DNA of 64,000 nt from Parerythrobacter lutipelagi (GCF_005434975.1 NZ_SKCJ01000002.1:992001-1056000); one strand, 5' to 3'. Counted from the first letter of the stretch, positions 46,720-56,547 are shown. Numbers and translations are program-made. Notes: generated by a model from the sequence alone, not told the origin.

Positions 46720-47708
46720 CCCGCGTCACTCGCCGTACCCTGCTCGCCGGCGCATCCGCCACAGGGGCGCTGGCTGCCACCGCAGGCTTGGCTCAGTCCG
46801 ATATTTTGGCGCAGGAGATCGATCTGACTGGGAAGTCGATCCTGATCACCGGATGCTCCTCCGGCTTCGGCCGACTGAGTGCCATTCATCTCGCCGCCCT
46901 GGGCGCACGCGTGTTTGCCACCATGCGGAACCTGCCTCGCGCAGAAGCCGCCGAGCTGGAGCAACATGCGAGCGAGCATGGCCACGATATCATCGTGCTC
47001 GAGATCGACGTGACCGACGATGCGTCGGTTGCGGAAGGGGTCGCGCGGGCGGAGCAGATCAACGGCGGCCCGATCGATGTGCTGATCAACAACGCCGGGA
47101 TCGGCATCACCTCTCCTGTCGAAGTGCAGGACATGGAAGCCACGCGCCTCATTTTCGAGACGAATGTCTTTGGTTGCCACCGCATGGCGCGCGCGGTCTT
47201 GCCGGGTATGCGCGCACAAAAGTCCGGCATGATTTTTCAGATTTCGAGCCAGCTTGGCCGCGTCATCGTCCCCTACTCAGGGCATTATTCCGCAACCAAA
47301 TTCGCGCTGGAAGCAATGGGGGAGCAGCTGGCATACGAACTTGTGCCGCATGGTATCGACGTGACGATTATCGAGCCGGGCGGCTATCCCACCAAGGTGT
47401 GGGTCAATCGCAACCGGTATACCGAAGAGCTCAGGAAACGTGCGAGCGCGATCCACCTTGCGGGTTATCCCGAGGCAGTCGCGCGGATGGGCGCAGAAGA
47501 TGGTTCGGGACGGTCTGCAGACCCGATGGATATTCCGCGTGCCATTGCCCGTCTTCTTTCCATGCCGCCCGGCACCCGCCCACTGCGCGTGCCGGTCCAT
47601 CCTGGCAACAAGCCGCAGATCCCGATCAATGAAGCAACAGCGCGCGTGCAGGTCGATTGGCTGGGTGAGACCGGGTATGGCCCGTTGATTAAGGCCGTAC
47701 ACAGTTGA
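46716..47708 (+). CDS. SDR-family oxidoreductase with Tat-like signal
   Basis: The 330-residue protein is a classical short-chain dehydrogenase: TGCSSGFG as the NAD(P) glycine motif (about residues 46-53), NNAG, the catalytic Ser in ISSQLG and YSATK with Tyr and Lys. Before it is an N-terminal stretch RVTRRTLLAGASATGALAA with twin arginines and a hydrophobic run, a Tat-type export signal, which is unusual for a cofactor-binding SDR but fits folded export. Its ribosome site GGAGG lies inside the pseudogene. Substrate unknown. Confidence 0.87.
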   Translation: MTRVTRRTLLAGASATGALAATAGLAQSDILAQEIDLTGKSILITGCSSGFGRLSAIHLAALGARVFATMRNLPRAEAAELEQHASEHGHDIIVLEIDVTDDASVAEGVARAEQINGGPIDVLINNAGIGITSPVEVQDMEATRLIFETNVFGCHRMARAVLPGMRAQKSGMIFQISSQLGRVIVPYSGHYSATKFALEAMGEQLAYELVPHGIDVTIIEPGGYPTKVWVNRNRYTEELRKRASAIHLAGYPEAVARMGAEDGSGRSADPMDIPRAIARLLSMPPGTRPLRVPVHPGNKPQIPINEATARVQVDWLGETGYGPLIKAVHS

Positions 47709-47789
47709 AGCAAAGCGCTGTCGGATAAATTGACAAGCTGCGCCTCGGGCGCGGAGCGTTAACCTTCGTATCCGGCGGAATTCCTCAAC

Positions 47790-47804
47790 TGGCACGTTGC
47801 TTGC
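47790..47804 (+). promoter_or_regulatory. Sigma-54 promoter of the PEP-CTERM gene
   Basis: The sequence TGGCACGTTGCTTGC matches the RpoN consensus TGGCAC-N5-TTGC exactly, with GG and GC separated by 10 bp. It lies 48 bp upstream of the PEP-CTERM gene start at 47853. A transcription start near 47816 is expected, leaving a leader of about 37 nt. Confidence 0.85.
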
Positions 47805-47852
47805 GTACTATGGTCTAAACCATGCTGAAATGCCATTTAGGGGCAAAAGACC

Positions 47853-48566
47853 ATGCTTAAACGTGCCGCATTGACCACTCTCGCTGCGATGGCCGCAGTG
47901 TTCGCTTCACCGGCGGCGGCTGAACCGATCATGCTCGACGCGGGCAATATCGGCGACAGCTTCACCATCGACTATGACGGCTTCGCTGACGGTCAGACGA
48001 TAGACGGTCTTTCGGCAACAACTGTCTACACACTGACCGGCATCAACGGCGACACATACGAGTTCGATTACGCTGTCACCAACACAACCAGCGGTTCGGG
48101 GATCGATTCGCGTATCTCTAGCTTTGCCTTCAACACCGATCCGGACATCTCCAGCGCCAGTTCCACGGGAACGTTCAATTTCGTGCTCAGCGACTCGAAC
48201 TATCCGAATGGCATTGGTTCGGTCGATGTGTGCTTTAAGGCGGCTCGCACCAATTCCTGCGCCGGCAACCGCGGCGGCCTGATGGCTGGCGAAACCGGCA
48301 CCGGTTCACTTAGCCTCCAGTTCGCCTCGTCACCGACGTCGATTACACTGGACGACTTCTTCGTCCGCTATCAGTCGATCACCGGCGTCAATGGCATCAC
48401 GTCAGCCAGCGGCAAGCAGACTAGCACCTCGACGAGCAGTTCGAGCGGCGGCACGCCAGTTCCAGCTCCGGGTATCCTCGGCATCTTTGCTCTCGCACTG
48501 GTCGGGCTCGGCTTCATGCGCCGCCGTCGTCGGTTCGAGCCAGCGCTGGCACCAGCGACCGCCTGA
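47853..48566 (+). CDS. PEP-CTERM sorting-signal protein (cistern-like family)
   Basis: The 237-residue protein has a signal peptide (about 1-23, ending AAAEP) and a serine- and threonine-rich mature part. The C-terminus carries the sorting signal: VPAPG, a hydrophobic helix (ILGIFALALVGLGFM) and the basic run RRRRR. This is the tag processed by exosortase in cells that export exopolysaccharide. The mature part has two cysteines (VCFKAARTNSCAGN), as in the cistern-type family. Transcription should be from the sigma-54 promoter upstream; a strong terminator follows. Confidence 0.88.
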   Translation: MLKRAALTTLAAMAAVFASPAAAEPIMLDAGNIGDSFTIDYDGFADGQTIDGLSATTVYTLTGINGDTYEFDYAVTNTTSGSGIDSRISSFAFNTDPDISSASSTGTFNFVLSDSNYPNGIGSVDVCFKAARTNSCAGNRGGLMAGETGTGSLSLQFASSPTSITLDDFFVRYQSITGVNGITSASGKQTSTSTSSSSGGTPVPAPGILGIFALALVGLGFMRRRRRFEPALAPATA

Positions 48567-48591
48567 TCCGCGCGGCAGCATCTGAGCAAAT

Positions 48592-48624
48592 AAACCCCCG
48601 CCCATCCGGCGGGGGTTTTGTTTT
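48592..48624 (+). terminator. Rho-independent terminator after the PEP-CTERM gene
   Basis: A perfect stem of eight GC pairs (CCCCCGCC with GGCGGGGG) extended by A-T pairs, with a 5-nt loop and then TTTTGTTTT. The T runs favour the plus strand; the flanking A-rich side could also serve the convergent TPR gene. Confidence 0.88.
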
Positions 48625-48645
48625 GCCTGAAAGGTCTAAACTGAC

Positions 48646-50172
48646 CTAGCTGCGCTCAGCAGCCGTCAAGCGGCGAGCAATGCCAGTGTTGTCCGGTTCA
48701 AGCTGGCTGGCCTTGCGCAAGAGAGCGGTTCCCCGCCCCTTGTCCCTGCCGGTTTCCACCAACAACCACCCTGCGGTGTCCATCACCGACGGATTGTCCG
48801 CTGCAAGTTTGAGAGCTTCAAGAGCGAAATCCAGCGCGGCATCTTTCTCGCCCAGCTGGCTTTTTGCATAGGCAAGATTGTTCAGGACCATTGGATTTGG
48901 CTTGCGGCTGCGCTGGTTGATAGCTTCATAGCTTTCAACCGCTTTCTTCCACTGTTGATTGCGCAATGCGCTGTCCGCCTTTGCTAACTCGCCGCCAAGC
49001 CACTCCGGGGCCGGCATGCGCGCGCGCGCAGCATATCTGCTGGCAGAGGGATCGCCGGCGTTTCGCGCAGCCTTCGTTGCCACATCGAGTTCCTGCGGGC
49101 TCGCGTCGGGCCGCTCGGCAATCGGACGGATGGTCTTGAGTGCGTTGGCACTGTCGCCGCTCGCCAATTGCGCTTCTGCCAGCAACGAACGGGATGAACG
49201 CATGCCCGGATTTCGATCTACCAACGGGCTAAGCAACATGCGCGCCTGCTCCACCTGGCCGAGACGCAACAGCGCCGTGGCATAAGTCAATTGCATGGCA
49301 GGGCTCGCGCGAACCGCTGCTTCCTGACTTTGCAACAATGATCGTGCTGCCTCCCACTTTCCTTGCTCCACCGCCAGGCGTGCCTTCAAATGCACTACGC
49401 GAATATTATCGGGAGCGGCGCTGGCAGCGCGATCGAGCAACTCACCGGCCTCATCGAGCCGCCCGAGATCGCCCAGGACAGCTGCGCGCCCGATCATCGC
49501 GGCGAGGTTCTCCGGATAGGTTTCATTGGCTTTCTCGTAATGCTCCAGCGCCTGCGGAAGACGGTTGCGGGCGATGTTCACTTCGCCCGACACAAGCAGC
49601 GCATCGAGCAGCGTAGGATTACTTTTCAAAGCCGATTGAGCGCGTTCGCGTGCCGCCGAAAGATTGCCCTGCGCCAGTTCGAACCGCGCGAATGTCGCTT
49701 GCAGGTCGGCCTTTTCGCCTGTTGCGTTTTCGCCTTTCTGGAGCGCTTCAAGCGCCAGGTCCGGCTGATCCTTGCCCATCATGGCGAGGGCTTTGACCCG
49801 GTATGCGTTGGCAGTTTCAATGCCTTCCAGCTTGGTCAGCGCGGGATCGAAGCGGCCGCGCAGAATATCCGCTTCGGCTGCCAGTATGACCAACTCCGGA
49901 CGGACCGCCCACTGCGATTGCAGTTTCTCCAGCGCTTGCATTGCGCCTTCCCCGTCGCCCAAAGCAATTTGCGTTCGCGCAAGCAGCTCCAGCATCGCCG
50001 CATCACCCGGTAGATCCTGCAGTGCGGATTCCAGATCCAGCCTGGCATCGGAATAAGCGTGGGCCGCATAGTTTTCCTGCGCGCGGGCGAACTTCTCCGC
50101 CGGTTCAAGCCCGCAAGATGCCAATGCAGTGCCGGCCAAAGCGACGAGTGCGAAATGTTTGAACTTTTTCAT
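48646..50172 (-). CDS. TPR-repeat lipoprotein (PrsT-like)
   Basis: The 508-residue protein has a lipoprotein signal with lipobox LASC (Cys at about 20) and tandem TPR-like helical repeats over most of its length, such as LLELLARTQIALGDGEGAMQALEKL and LNNLAYAKSQLGEKDAALDFALEALKLA near the end. It resembles the TPR lipoprotein PrsT of PEP-CTERM/exosortase systems but is shorter than the usual 900 residues. The convergent PEP-CTERM gene next door fits that idea, yet TPR lipoproteins also act in other envelope systems. Confidence 0.75.
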   Translation of the reverse strand: MKKFKHFALVALAGTALASCGLEPAEKFARAQENYAAHAYSDARLDLESALQDLPGDAAMLELLARTQIALGDGEGAMQALEKLQSQWAVRPELVILAAEADILRGRFDPALTKLEGIETANAYRVKALAMMGKDQPDLALEALQKGENATGEKADLQATFARFELAQGNLSAARERAQSALKSNPTLLDALLVSGEVNIARNRLPQALEHYEKANETYPENLAAMIGRAAVLGDLGRLDEAGELLDRAASAAPDNIRVVHLKARLAVEQGKWEAARSLLQSQEAAVRASPAMQLTYATALLRLGQVEQARMLLSPLVDRNPGMRSSRSLLAEAQLASGDSANALKTIRPIAERPDASPQELDVATKAARNAGDPSASRYAARARMPAPEWLGGELAKADSALRNQQWKKAVESYEAINQRSRKPNPMVLNNLAYAKSQLGEKDAALDFALEALKLAADNPSVMDTAGWLLVETGRDKGRGTALLRKASQLEPDNTGIARRLTAAERS

Positions 50173-50214
50173 GCGGAGACAATTAAAGCGAAGCGATAAA
50201 AAAACGGTGAAGCT

Positions 50215-50244
50215 GGCCTTTATCTGTGTCCGGCGCTAAAGGCC
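50215..50244. other. Perfect 8-bp inverted repeat upstream of ychF
   Basis: GGCCTTTA at 50215-50222 is mirrored by TAAAGGCC at 50237-50244, leaving a 14-nt loop. It lies in the divergent gap between the TPR lipoprotein and ychF, 30 bp ahead of the ychF start. It may be an operator or leader hairpin. Confidence 0.4.
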
Positions 50245-50273
50245 GCCGCCAGTCCCAATATCCGGAGTTTTCG

Positions 50274-51374
50274 ATGGGTTTCCGTTGCGGAATCGTCGGG
50301 CTGCCCAATGTCGGCAAGTCCACCCTGTTCAACGCGTTGACTGAAACGCAAAAAGCCGAAGCGGCCAATTATCCGTTTTGCACGATCGAGCCGAATGTCG
50401 GCCAGGTGTCTGTGCCGGATGAAAGGCTCGACCAGATTGCCGCGATCGCCGGGTCCGCGAAGGTCGTGCCGACCCAGCTCGCATTCGTCGATATTGCCGG
50501 ACTCGTGAAGGGCGCGAGCCAAGGCGAAGGGTTAGGTAATCAGTTCCTCGGCAATATCCGTGAAGTCGATGCCATCGTCCATGTGCTTCGCTGTTTCGAA
50601 GATGACGATATTCAGCACGTTTCCAATCGGGTCGATCCCCTGGCCGATGCCGATGTAGTCGAGACCGAGTTGATGCTGTCGGATATCGAGAGCCTGGAAA
50701 AGCGTGTCGAGAATGCGAAGCGGCGCGCCACGGCGGGCGACAAAGAGGCCAAGGCACTCGCCAGCGTGCTCGGGCAAGCGCTTGAACTGCTCAAGGACGG
50801 AAAGCCTGCCCGGCTGACAGAACCGAAGGACGATGTTGAAGCCGCACTGTTCGAGCAGGCGCAATTGCTCACAGCCAAGCCGGTGCTCTATGTGTGCAAT
50901 GTATCGGAAGAAGACGCTGCTGCCGGCAATAGCCTGTCAGCAGAGGTGTTTGCCAAAGCCGAACGCGAGGGTGCGCAAGCCGTCGTGGTGTCAGCGGCAA
51001 TTGAAGCCGACCTCGTGGGAATTCCGCAGGAAGACCGGGCCGAATTTCTCGCAGATCTCGGGCTTGAAGAAAGCGGGCTGGCTCGGGTGATCAAGGCAGG
51101 ATACGCTTTGCTCGGGCTCAAGACATTCTTCACCGCCGGGCCGAAAGAAACGCGCGCATGGACCTATCCCGATGGCGCAAAGGCACCGCAAGCAGCGGGT
51201 GAAATCCATACCGATTTCGAGCGGGGCTTCATCCGTGCCGAAACCATCGCGTTCGACGATTACATTGCGCTAAAGGGTGAAGCCGGCGCGCGCGATGCCG
51301 GCAAGCTGCGTCAGGAAGGCAAAGAATATATTGTGCAGGATGGCGACGTGTTGCTGTTCAAATTCAACGTTTAG
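50274..51374 (+). CDS. ychF: YchF/OLA1 redox-regulated ATPase
   Basis: YchF is a universal, ribosome-associated P-loop protein that prefers ATP over GTP. The 366-residue product has GLPNVGKST (about residues 8-16), the G3 region FVDIAGLVKGASQGEGLGN, and CNVSEED in place of the GTP-specifying NKxD, as is normal for the family. A coiled-coil region and the C-terminal TGS domain (DGDVLLFKFNV end) follow. The ATG at 50274 follows CCGGAG; the frame opens at 50226 but begins before the family start. Confidence 0.96.
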   Translation: MGFRCGIVGLPNVGKSTLFNALTETQKAEAANYPFCTIEPNVGQVSVPDERLDQIAAIAGSAKVVPTQLAFVDIAGLVKGASQGEGLGNQFLGNIREVDAIVHVLRCFEDDDIQHVSNRVDPLADADVVETELMLSDIESLEKRVENAKRRATAGDKEAKALASVLGQALELLKDGKPARLTEPKDDVEAALFEQAQLLTAKPVLYVCNVSEEDAAAGNSLSAEVFAKAEREGAQAVVVSAAIEADLVGIPQEDRAEFLADLGLEESGLARVIKAGYALLGLKTFFTAGPKETRAWTYPDGAKAPQAAGEIHTDFERGFIRAETIAFDDYIALKGEAGARDAGKLRQEGKEYIVQDGDVLLFKFNV

Positions 51375-51434
51375 GGACCGATTTCGCGCCCCGCTCGTTG
51401 CAGCCCCGAAGGAAGTTTCAAACGGGGTTTGGTC

Positions 51435-52235
51435 ATGGTCGACAAGTCGGAAAAATTCAACTGGCTGGTTCGCCTCGGCTATTTCAGCAGGGCGCTTCTC
51501 TACACGGTGCTCGGTCTTATCGCGCTGACCAGCGCGGGCGAGATCAGCAAGGGAACTGACGGCATTTTTCGCGCGATCGAAGGTTTTCCGGCGGGCACGG
51601 CCATTCTCTGGCTGATGGTCCTCGGGATGCTCGGCTACGCGCTATTCCGCTTTTGCTCGCCGCTGTTTGATATTGAAAACGAGGGCAGCGACGCGCTTGG
51701 CTGGGGCAAAAGGCTGGGCCATGCCGGTAGCGCGGTCGGCCACCTTGCCCTCGCCTACTCGGCATATAAATTCGCCACCGACAAATCATCCGGTTCCGGC
51801 GGAGGCGCGCAGGAAGCAGCGGCAGGTGTCCTGTCGTTCGAACTGGGTGGTATCGTGCTCGGCATCCTCGGGATTGCCTTCTTCCTTGCGGCTGCAAATC
51901 AGGGCAAGAAAGCCTACACCGCCAGCTTCATGAACCGCATCGCGGGCGATGCGCCGAGCCAGACGAAGCTTGCAGGCCGGATCGGTTACGCTGCGCGTGC
52001 AGTCGTCTTTCTGGTCATCGGGTGGTCAGTGTTCAGCGCGGGATTCCTCTCGGGTGGTTCGGAGCAAATCAAGACCCTGGGTGATGCAGTCGCTTCGCTG
52101 GCCGGTGAAGGGATTATCTTCACACTGACCGCGCTCGGCTTGCTGATTTTCGGGCTCTTCAGCTTCGTCCTTGCGCGTTATCGGATCATTCCCGATCTTG
52201 GTGACGATGGGCGGATCCCCTCGTTCCGCGCATGA
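51435..52235 (+). CDS. DUF1206 integral membrane protein
   Basis: The 266-residue protein has three repeats of a two-helix unit, the hallmark of DUF1206: WLVRLGYFSRALLYTVLGLIAL near residue 10, KRLGHAGSAVGHLALAYSAYK near 90 and LAGRIGYAARAVVFLVIGWSVF near 175. About six transmembrane helices are visible. Function is unknown. The ATG at 51435 is preferred over TTG at 51429. The gene ends 38 bp before the glutaredoxin fusion gene. Confidence 0.87.
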   Translation: MVDKSEKFNWLVRLGYFSRALLYTVLGLIALTSAGEISKGTDGIFRAIEGFPAGTAILWLMVLGMLGYALFRFCSPLFDIENEGSDALGWGKRLGHAGSAVGHLALAYSAYKFATDKSSGSGGGAQEAAAGVLSFELGGIVLGILGIAFFLAAANQGKKAYTASFMNRIAGDAPSQTKLAGRIGYAARAVVFLVIGWSVFSAGFLSGGSEQIKTLGDAVASLAGEGIIFTLTALGLLIFGLFSFVLARYRIIPDLGDDGRIPSFRA

Positions 52236-52244
52236 GCTCTTGCA

Positions 52245-52263
52245 TATACCCCCCAGGGGTATA
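52245..52263. promoter_or_regulatory. CsoR-type operator ahead of the glutaredoxin-MauE gene
   Basis: The sequence is a perfect palindrome TATACCCC-CCA-GGGGTATA (8-bp arms, 3-bp centre). Sites of the form ATACCCC...GGGGTAT are bound by CsoR/FrmR/CstR-family regulators of copper, formaldehyde or persulfide. It ends 10 bp before the ATG at 52274. A TATAAA at 52260-52265 could be the -10 element, which would give a nearly leaderless mRNA. No regulator of this family is in the window. Confidence 0.7.
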
Positions 52264-52273
52264 AATTGCATCC

Positions 52274-53014
52274 ATGGCAAAAAGCGCGAAACTCTATCGA
52301 ATGAAGATGGACAAGCATGTCTGTCCGTACGGCATCAAGTCCAAGTGGCTGCTGGAACGACAGGGCTACTCTGTCGATGATCACCCTCTGACTACGCGCG
52401 AAGAGACTGATGCGTTCAAGGCTGAACACGGGGTTTCGACTACGCCGCAAACGTTCATAGAGGGCGAGCGTATTGGCGGTTACACCGATCTGCGCGCGCA
52501 TTTCGGCAACCCGGTGCGCGATCCCGACGCGACCAGTTACAAGCCGGTGCTTGCCGTGTTTGCGGTGGGTCTGGCGATTGCGCTTTCGCTCAGCCAGTTT
52601 ACTTACGAAACGCCCTTCACTATCCGCACGATTGAATGGTTCATCGCGTTTTCCATGGCGATGCTCGCCATGCTCAAGCTGCAGGATGTCGAGAAGTTCT
52701 CTTCGATGTTCGTCGGATATGATCTGCTCGGGAAGCGGTTCGTTCCCTACGCCTATGCCTACCCATTTCTCGAAGCGCTGGCTGCGGTCCTGATGGCGGG
52801 ACGCGTCTTGCCCTGGATTTCGATCCCGGTTGCTTTGACGATCGGCACGATCGGCGCAGTTTCCGTATTCTACGCAGTCTATGTTCAGAAGCGCGAGATC
52901 AAATGTGCCTGCGTTGGCGGCAGTGCAAGCGTTCCGCTCGGCTTTGTATCGTTGAGTGAAAACCTTGCGATGATCGGGATGGCGGCGTGGATGCTGGTGC
53001 AGCCCGTCTTGTAG
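52274..53014 (+). CDS. Glutaredoxin-MauE fusion membrane protein
   Basis: The 246-residue protein joins an N-terminal glutaredoxin domain (about 1-80; CPYG at residues 17-20, a monothiol form, then VSTTPQTFIEGERIGGY) with a four-helix MauE/DoxX-like membrane domain (about 92-245). The second part carries a CACVGG motif in the loop before its last helix. Such proteins are expected to pass reducing power or thiols across the membrane. The CsoR-type operator immediately upstream suggests induction by metal, aldehyde or persulfide. No clear ribosome site precedes the ATG. Confidence 0.87.
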   Translation: MAKSAKLYRMKMDKHVCPYGIKSKWLLERQGYSVDDHPLTTREETDAFKAEHGVSTTPQTFIEGERIGGYTDLRAHFGNPVRDPDATSYKPVLAVFAVGLAIALSLSQFTYETPFTIRTIEWFIAFSMAMLAMLKLQDVEKFSSMFVGYDLLGKRFVPYAYAYPFLEALAAVLMAGRVLPWISIPVALTIGTIGAVSVFYAVYVQKREIKCACVGGSASVPLGFVSLSENLAMIGMAAWMLVQPVL

Positions 53015-53017
53015 CGG

Positions 53018-53500
53018 TCAAGCGCCGCACTCCAGCACGCCGGTCGCAGTGTAGATTGTTCGGTCGCGCTCGTCGCTGATGCTGATCGCGCCGTCGTAAT
53101 GAACCAATTCCGGTGCGATGACTTTTTCGCTCTCGCGGTCGATGGAAATTCGCACTGCGTTCTCCAATCCATCGTAGTGGGCATGGGCACCGAACTGCAG
53201 ATCTTCCGAGCCCACATCGGACGCGGCGCGCACGAACTTGTCGCCCTGCTTGAAGATTGCCTCGTTCCGATTGCCGATCAGCAGCATCGGGCCGCCTTCA
53301 TCGCGCATGAAGCTGCAGCCTGCGCCAAGCATCCCCGCGGCTTCGACATCCGCGCGCGAGATTTCCTGCAATTCAATGGCGACTGCTGGACCCAGAGCAA
53401 GCTCGTTCATCCGGTCCACATCGACAGGCACGTCCCGTTCGTTCTCGGCAGAACAGGCGATCACGCCAAAGACCAAAGGGATCGGAATCAATGCCCGCAT
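53018..53500 (-). CDS. Small lipoprotein of unknown function
   Basis: The 160-residue product starts MRALIPIPLVFGVIACSAEN, a lipoprotein signal with Cys at about 16. The mature part holds VEAAGMLGAGCSFMRDEGGPMLLIGNRN and many acidic residues. No domain is recognised. The ATG at 53500 overlaps the mutL stop as TGATG, so it is translated after mutL. The frame extends to 53572 within mutL without a signal. It converges with the fusion gene, 3 bp apart. Confidence 0.7.
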   Translation of the reverse strand: MRALIPIPLVFGVIACSAENERDVPVDVDRMNELALGPAVAIELQEISRADVEAAGMLGAGCSFMRDEGGPMLLIGNRNEAIFKQGDKFVRAASDVGSEDLQFGAHAHYDGLENAVRISIDRESEKVIAPELVHYDGAISISDERDRTIYTATGVLECGA

Positions 53501-55293
53501 CAGTGCCTCCCGAACAGCTTTTCGACGTCGTCCATCGACAGCTTCACCCAGGTCGGGCGTCCGTGATTGCATTGACCGGAACGCGGGGTTCTTTCCATCT
53601 CGCGCAGTAGCGCGTTCATTTCTGCGACGTTTAGCGTGCGCCCTGCCCGGACCGATCCGTGGCAGGCCATGGTGGCGAGAACAAGGTCGAGCTTCTCTCC
53701 GAGGAGGATTGTCTCACCATGCTTGGCGATATCATCGGCCAAATCTCGCAGCAGAGCGTGAGCGTTGGACTTGCCCAGCGAATGCGGGACGGCGCGGACG
53801 AGCATCGCGTCTGCCCCAAACCGCTCGATCACCAGGCCCAGCTCGGCCAGCTTGGGTATCGCGTCTTCAAGCCGGTCGCAATCGCCCTCGTCCATCTCCA
53901 CAACCTCGGGCATTAGCAGCGCCTGGCTCCGTTTGATCGCGTCTTCCGCCCCTGCTGCGCGCAGTCGTTCGAGCACAAGTCGTTCATGCGCGGCATGTTG
54001 GTCGACGATGACGAGTCCGTCCTCGGCTTCAGCAACAACATAGGTCCTGGCGATCTGTCCACGCGCCACACCAAGCGGATATCTGGCGACCGGTTCTTCC
54101 GCGATTTCCGCCCTGCCCTGTGGCTCGGCCAACACTTCCCCGGTATCGGAGCGATAGGCGGTGGCGGTGTCCGACACGCGCTGCTGCGTGGCTGACCAGT
54201 CTCCCCCGTCAAAGATCGAGCGCAGCGCTGGAGCTGGCTCTTCGCGCATTGGTTCTGTTTGCCAGCGTCCCATTGCCCCGGCATCCGGGCCCTGTACACT
54301 GCGCCGGTCGCCGGTCGACAGCGCTTGGCGCAAGCCCGAGACAATAAATCCGCGCACCGCCGCCGCTTCGCGAAAACGGACTTCGGTCTTCGCCGGGTGC
54401 ACATTCACGTCGACATCTTCAGCGGGCAATTCGAGAAACAGCGCCAGCACGGCGTGCCGGTCCCGCGCGAGCATATCGGCATAGGCGCCGCGCACCGCGC
54501 CGGTCAGCAGGCGGTCTTTTACCGGCCGTCCATTGACGAACAGATACTGGTGATCGGCGACCCCGCGGTTGTAGGTCGGCAAGCCGGCGACGCCAGTCAG
54601 GTGCATGGCGCCGCGCTCGAAGTCGATCGATACTGCGTTATCCGCCAGTTCGCGCGCGACGATTGCTGCGACCCTGGTCTCGACTGATTGATCCGGCTGA
54701 ACATTCAGCGCCCGTCGGCCAGCGTGTTCCAGCGTGAATGCAATATCGGGGCGCGCCATGGCCAGACGGCGAACCACATCCAGCGATGCACCATATTCGC
54801 TGCGCGGTGTGCGCAGGAATTTGCGCCGGGCAGGTATCTTGGCAAACACCTCTTCGACACGCACTCTGGTGCCCGGCGGCAATGCAGCCGGCTCATCGAT
54901 TTCAAGCGATCCATGGTCGACCACCTTGCGCCAACCCTGCTCCTCGCCGCGCACCCGGCTTTCCACTGTAAAGCGGGAAACGCTGGCAATCGACGGAAGT
55001 GCCTCCCCGCGAAATCCCAGCGTCGAAACCTGCTCGATCGCATCGTCGGGCAATTTGGAGGTCGCGTGCCGTTCGAGCGCAAGCGCCATCTCCCCTGAAG
55101 ACATGCCGCATCCGTCGTCGGTCACTTCAAGCCGGGTCAGCCCACCATCGACCAGCGATACCGAGATCCGTTTGGCGCCTGCATCGATTGCATTCTCAAT
55201 CAATTCCTTCAACGCGGCCGCAGGACGTTCGACCACTTCACCGGCAGCAATCCGGTTGACAAGATTTTCAGGAAGGCGGCGGATGATCGGCAT
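53500..55293 (-). CDS. mutL: DNA mismatch repair protein MutL
   Basis: MutL links mismatch recognition by MutS to strand incision. The 597-residue product has the GHKL ATPase motifs ENAIDAG, DDGCG and GFRGEALPSI. Its C-terminal half has DQHAAHERLVLE, the DQHA(X)2E(X)4E endonuclease motif, and QCNHGRPTWV near the end, so this is an endonuclease-type MutL, as expected in bacteria without MutH. The start at 55293 fits the family. It overlaps the downstream lipoprotein gene. Confidence 0.96.
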   Translation of the reverse strand: MPIIRRLPENLVNRIAAGEVVERPAAALKELIENAIDAGAKRISVSLVDGGLTRLEVTDDGCGMSSGEMALALERHATSKLPDDAIEQVSTLGFRGEALPSIASVSRFTVESRVRGEEQGWRKVVDHGSLEIDEPAALPPGTRVRVEEVFAKIPARRKFLRTPRSEYGASLDVVRRLAMARPDIAFTLEHAGRRALNVQPDQSVETRVAAIVARELADNAVSIDFERGAMHLTGVAGLPTYNRGVADHQYLFVNGRPVKDRLLTGAVRGAYADMLARDRHAVLALFLELPAEDVDVNVHPAKTEVRFREAAAVRGFIVSGLRQALSTGDRRSVQGPDAGAMGRWQTEPMREEPAPALRSIFDGGDWSATQQRVSDTATAYRSDTGEVLAEPQGRAEIAEEPVARYPLGVARGQIARTYVVAEAEDGLVIVDQHAAHERLVLERLRAAGAEDAIKRSQALLMPEVVEMDEGDCDRLEDAIPKLAELGLVIERFGADAMLVRAVPHSLGKSNAHALLRDLADDIAKHGETILLGEKLDLVLATMACHGSVRAGRTLNVAEMNALLREMERTPRSGQCNHGRPTWVKLSMDDVEKLFGRH

Positions 55294-55481
55294 GGAAAAA
55301 ACAGACTAGCGACGAAGCGCAATGGATTCGAGGCCGGTCGTGCAAATTTTCCGCAAATCCGGTGATAAATTTTTGGCGTTTTTCCGCGCCTTTGAGTAAG
55401 GGAGCGACACCTCTGACAAAACTGGGTCGTATCTATCGCAGATTCGTGCGGTAAGGCTCGCAAAACATACGGAATCGCTGA

Positions 55482-56528
<1,047 letters not shown>

Positions 56529-56547
56529 TCCGGGAGGGAGGCTGAAC

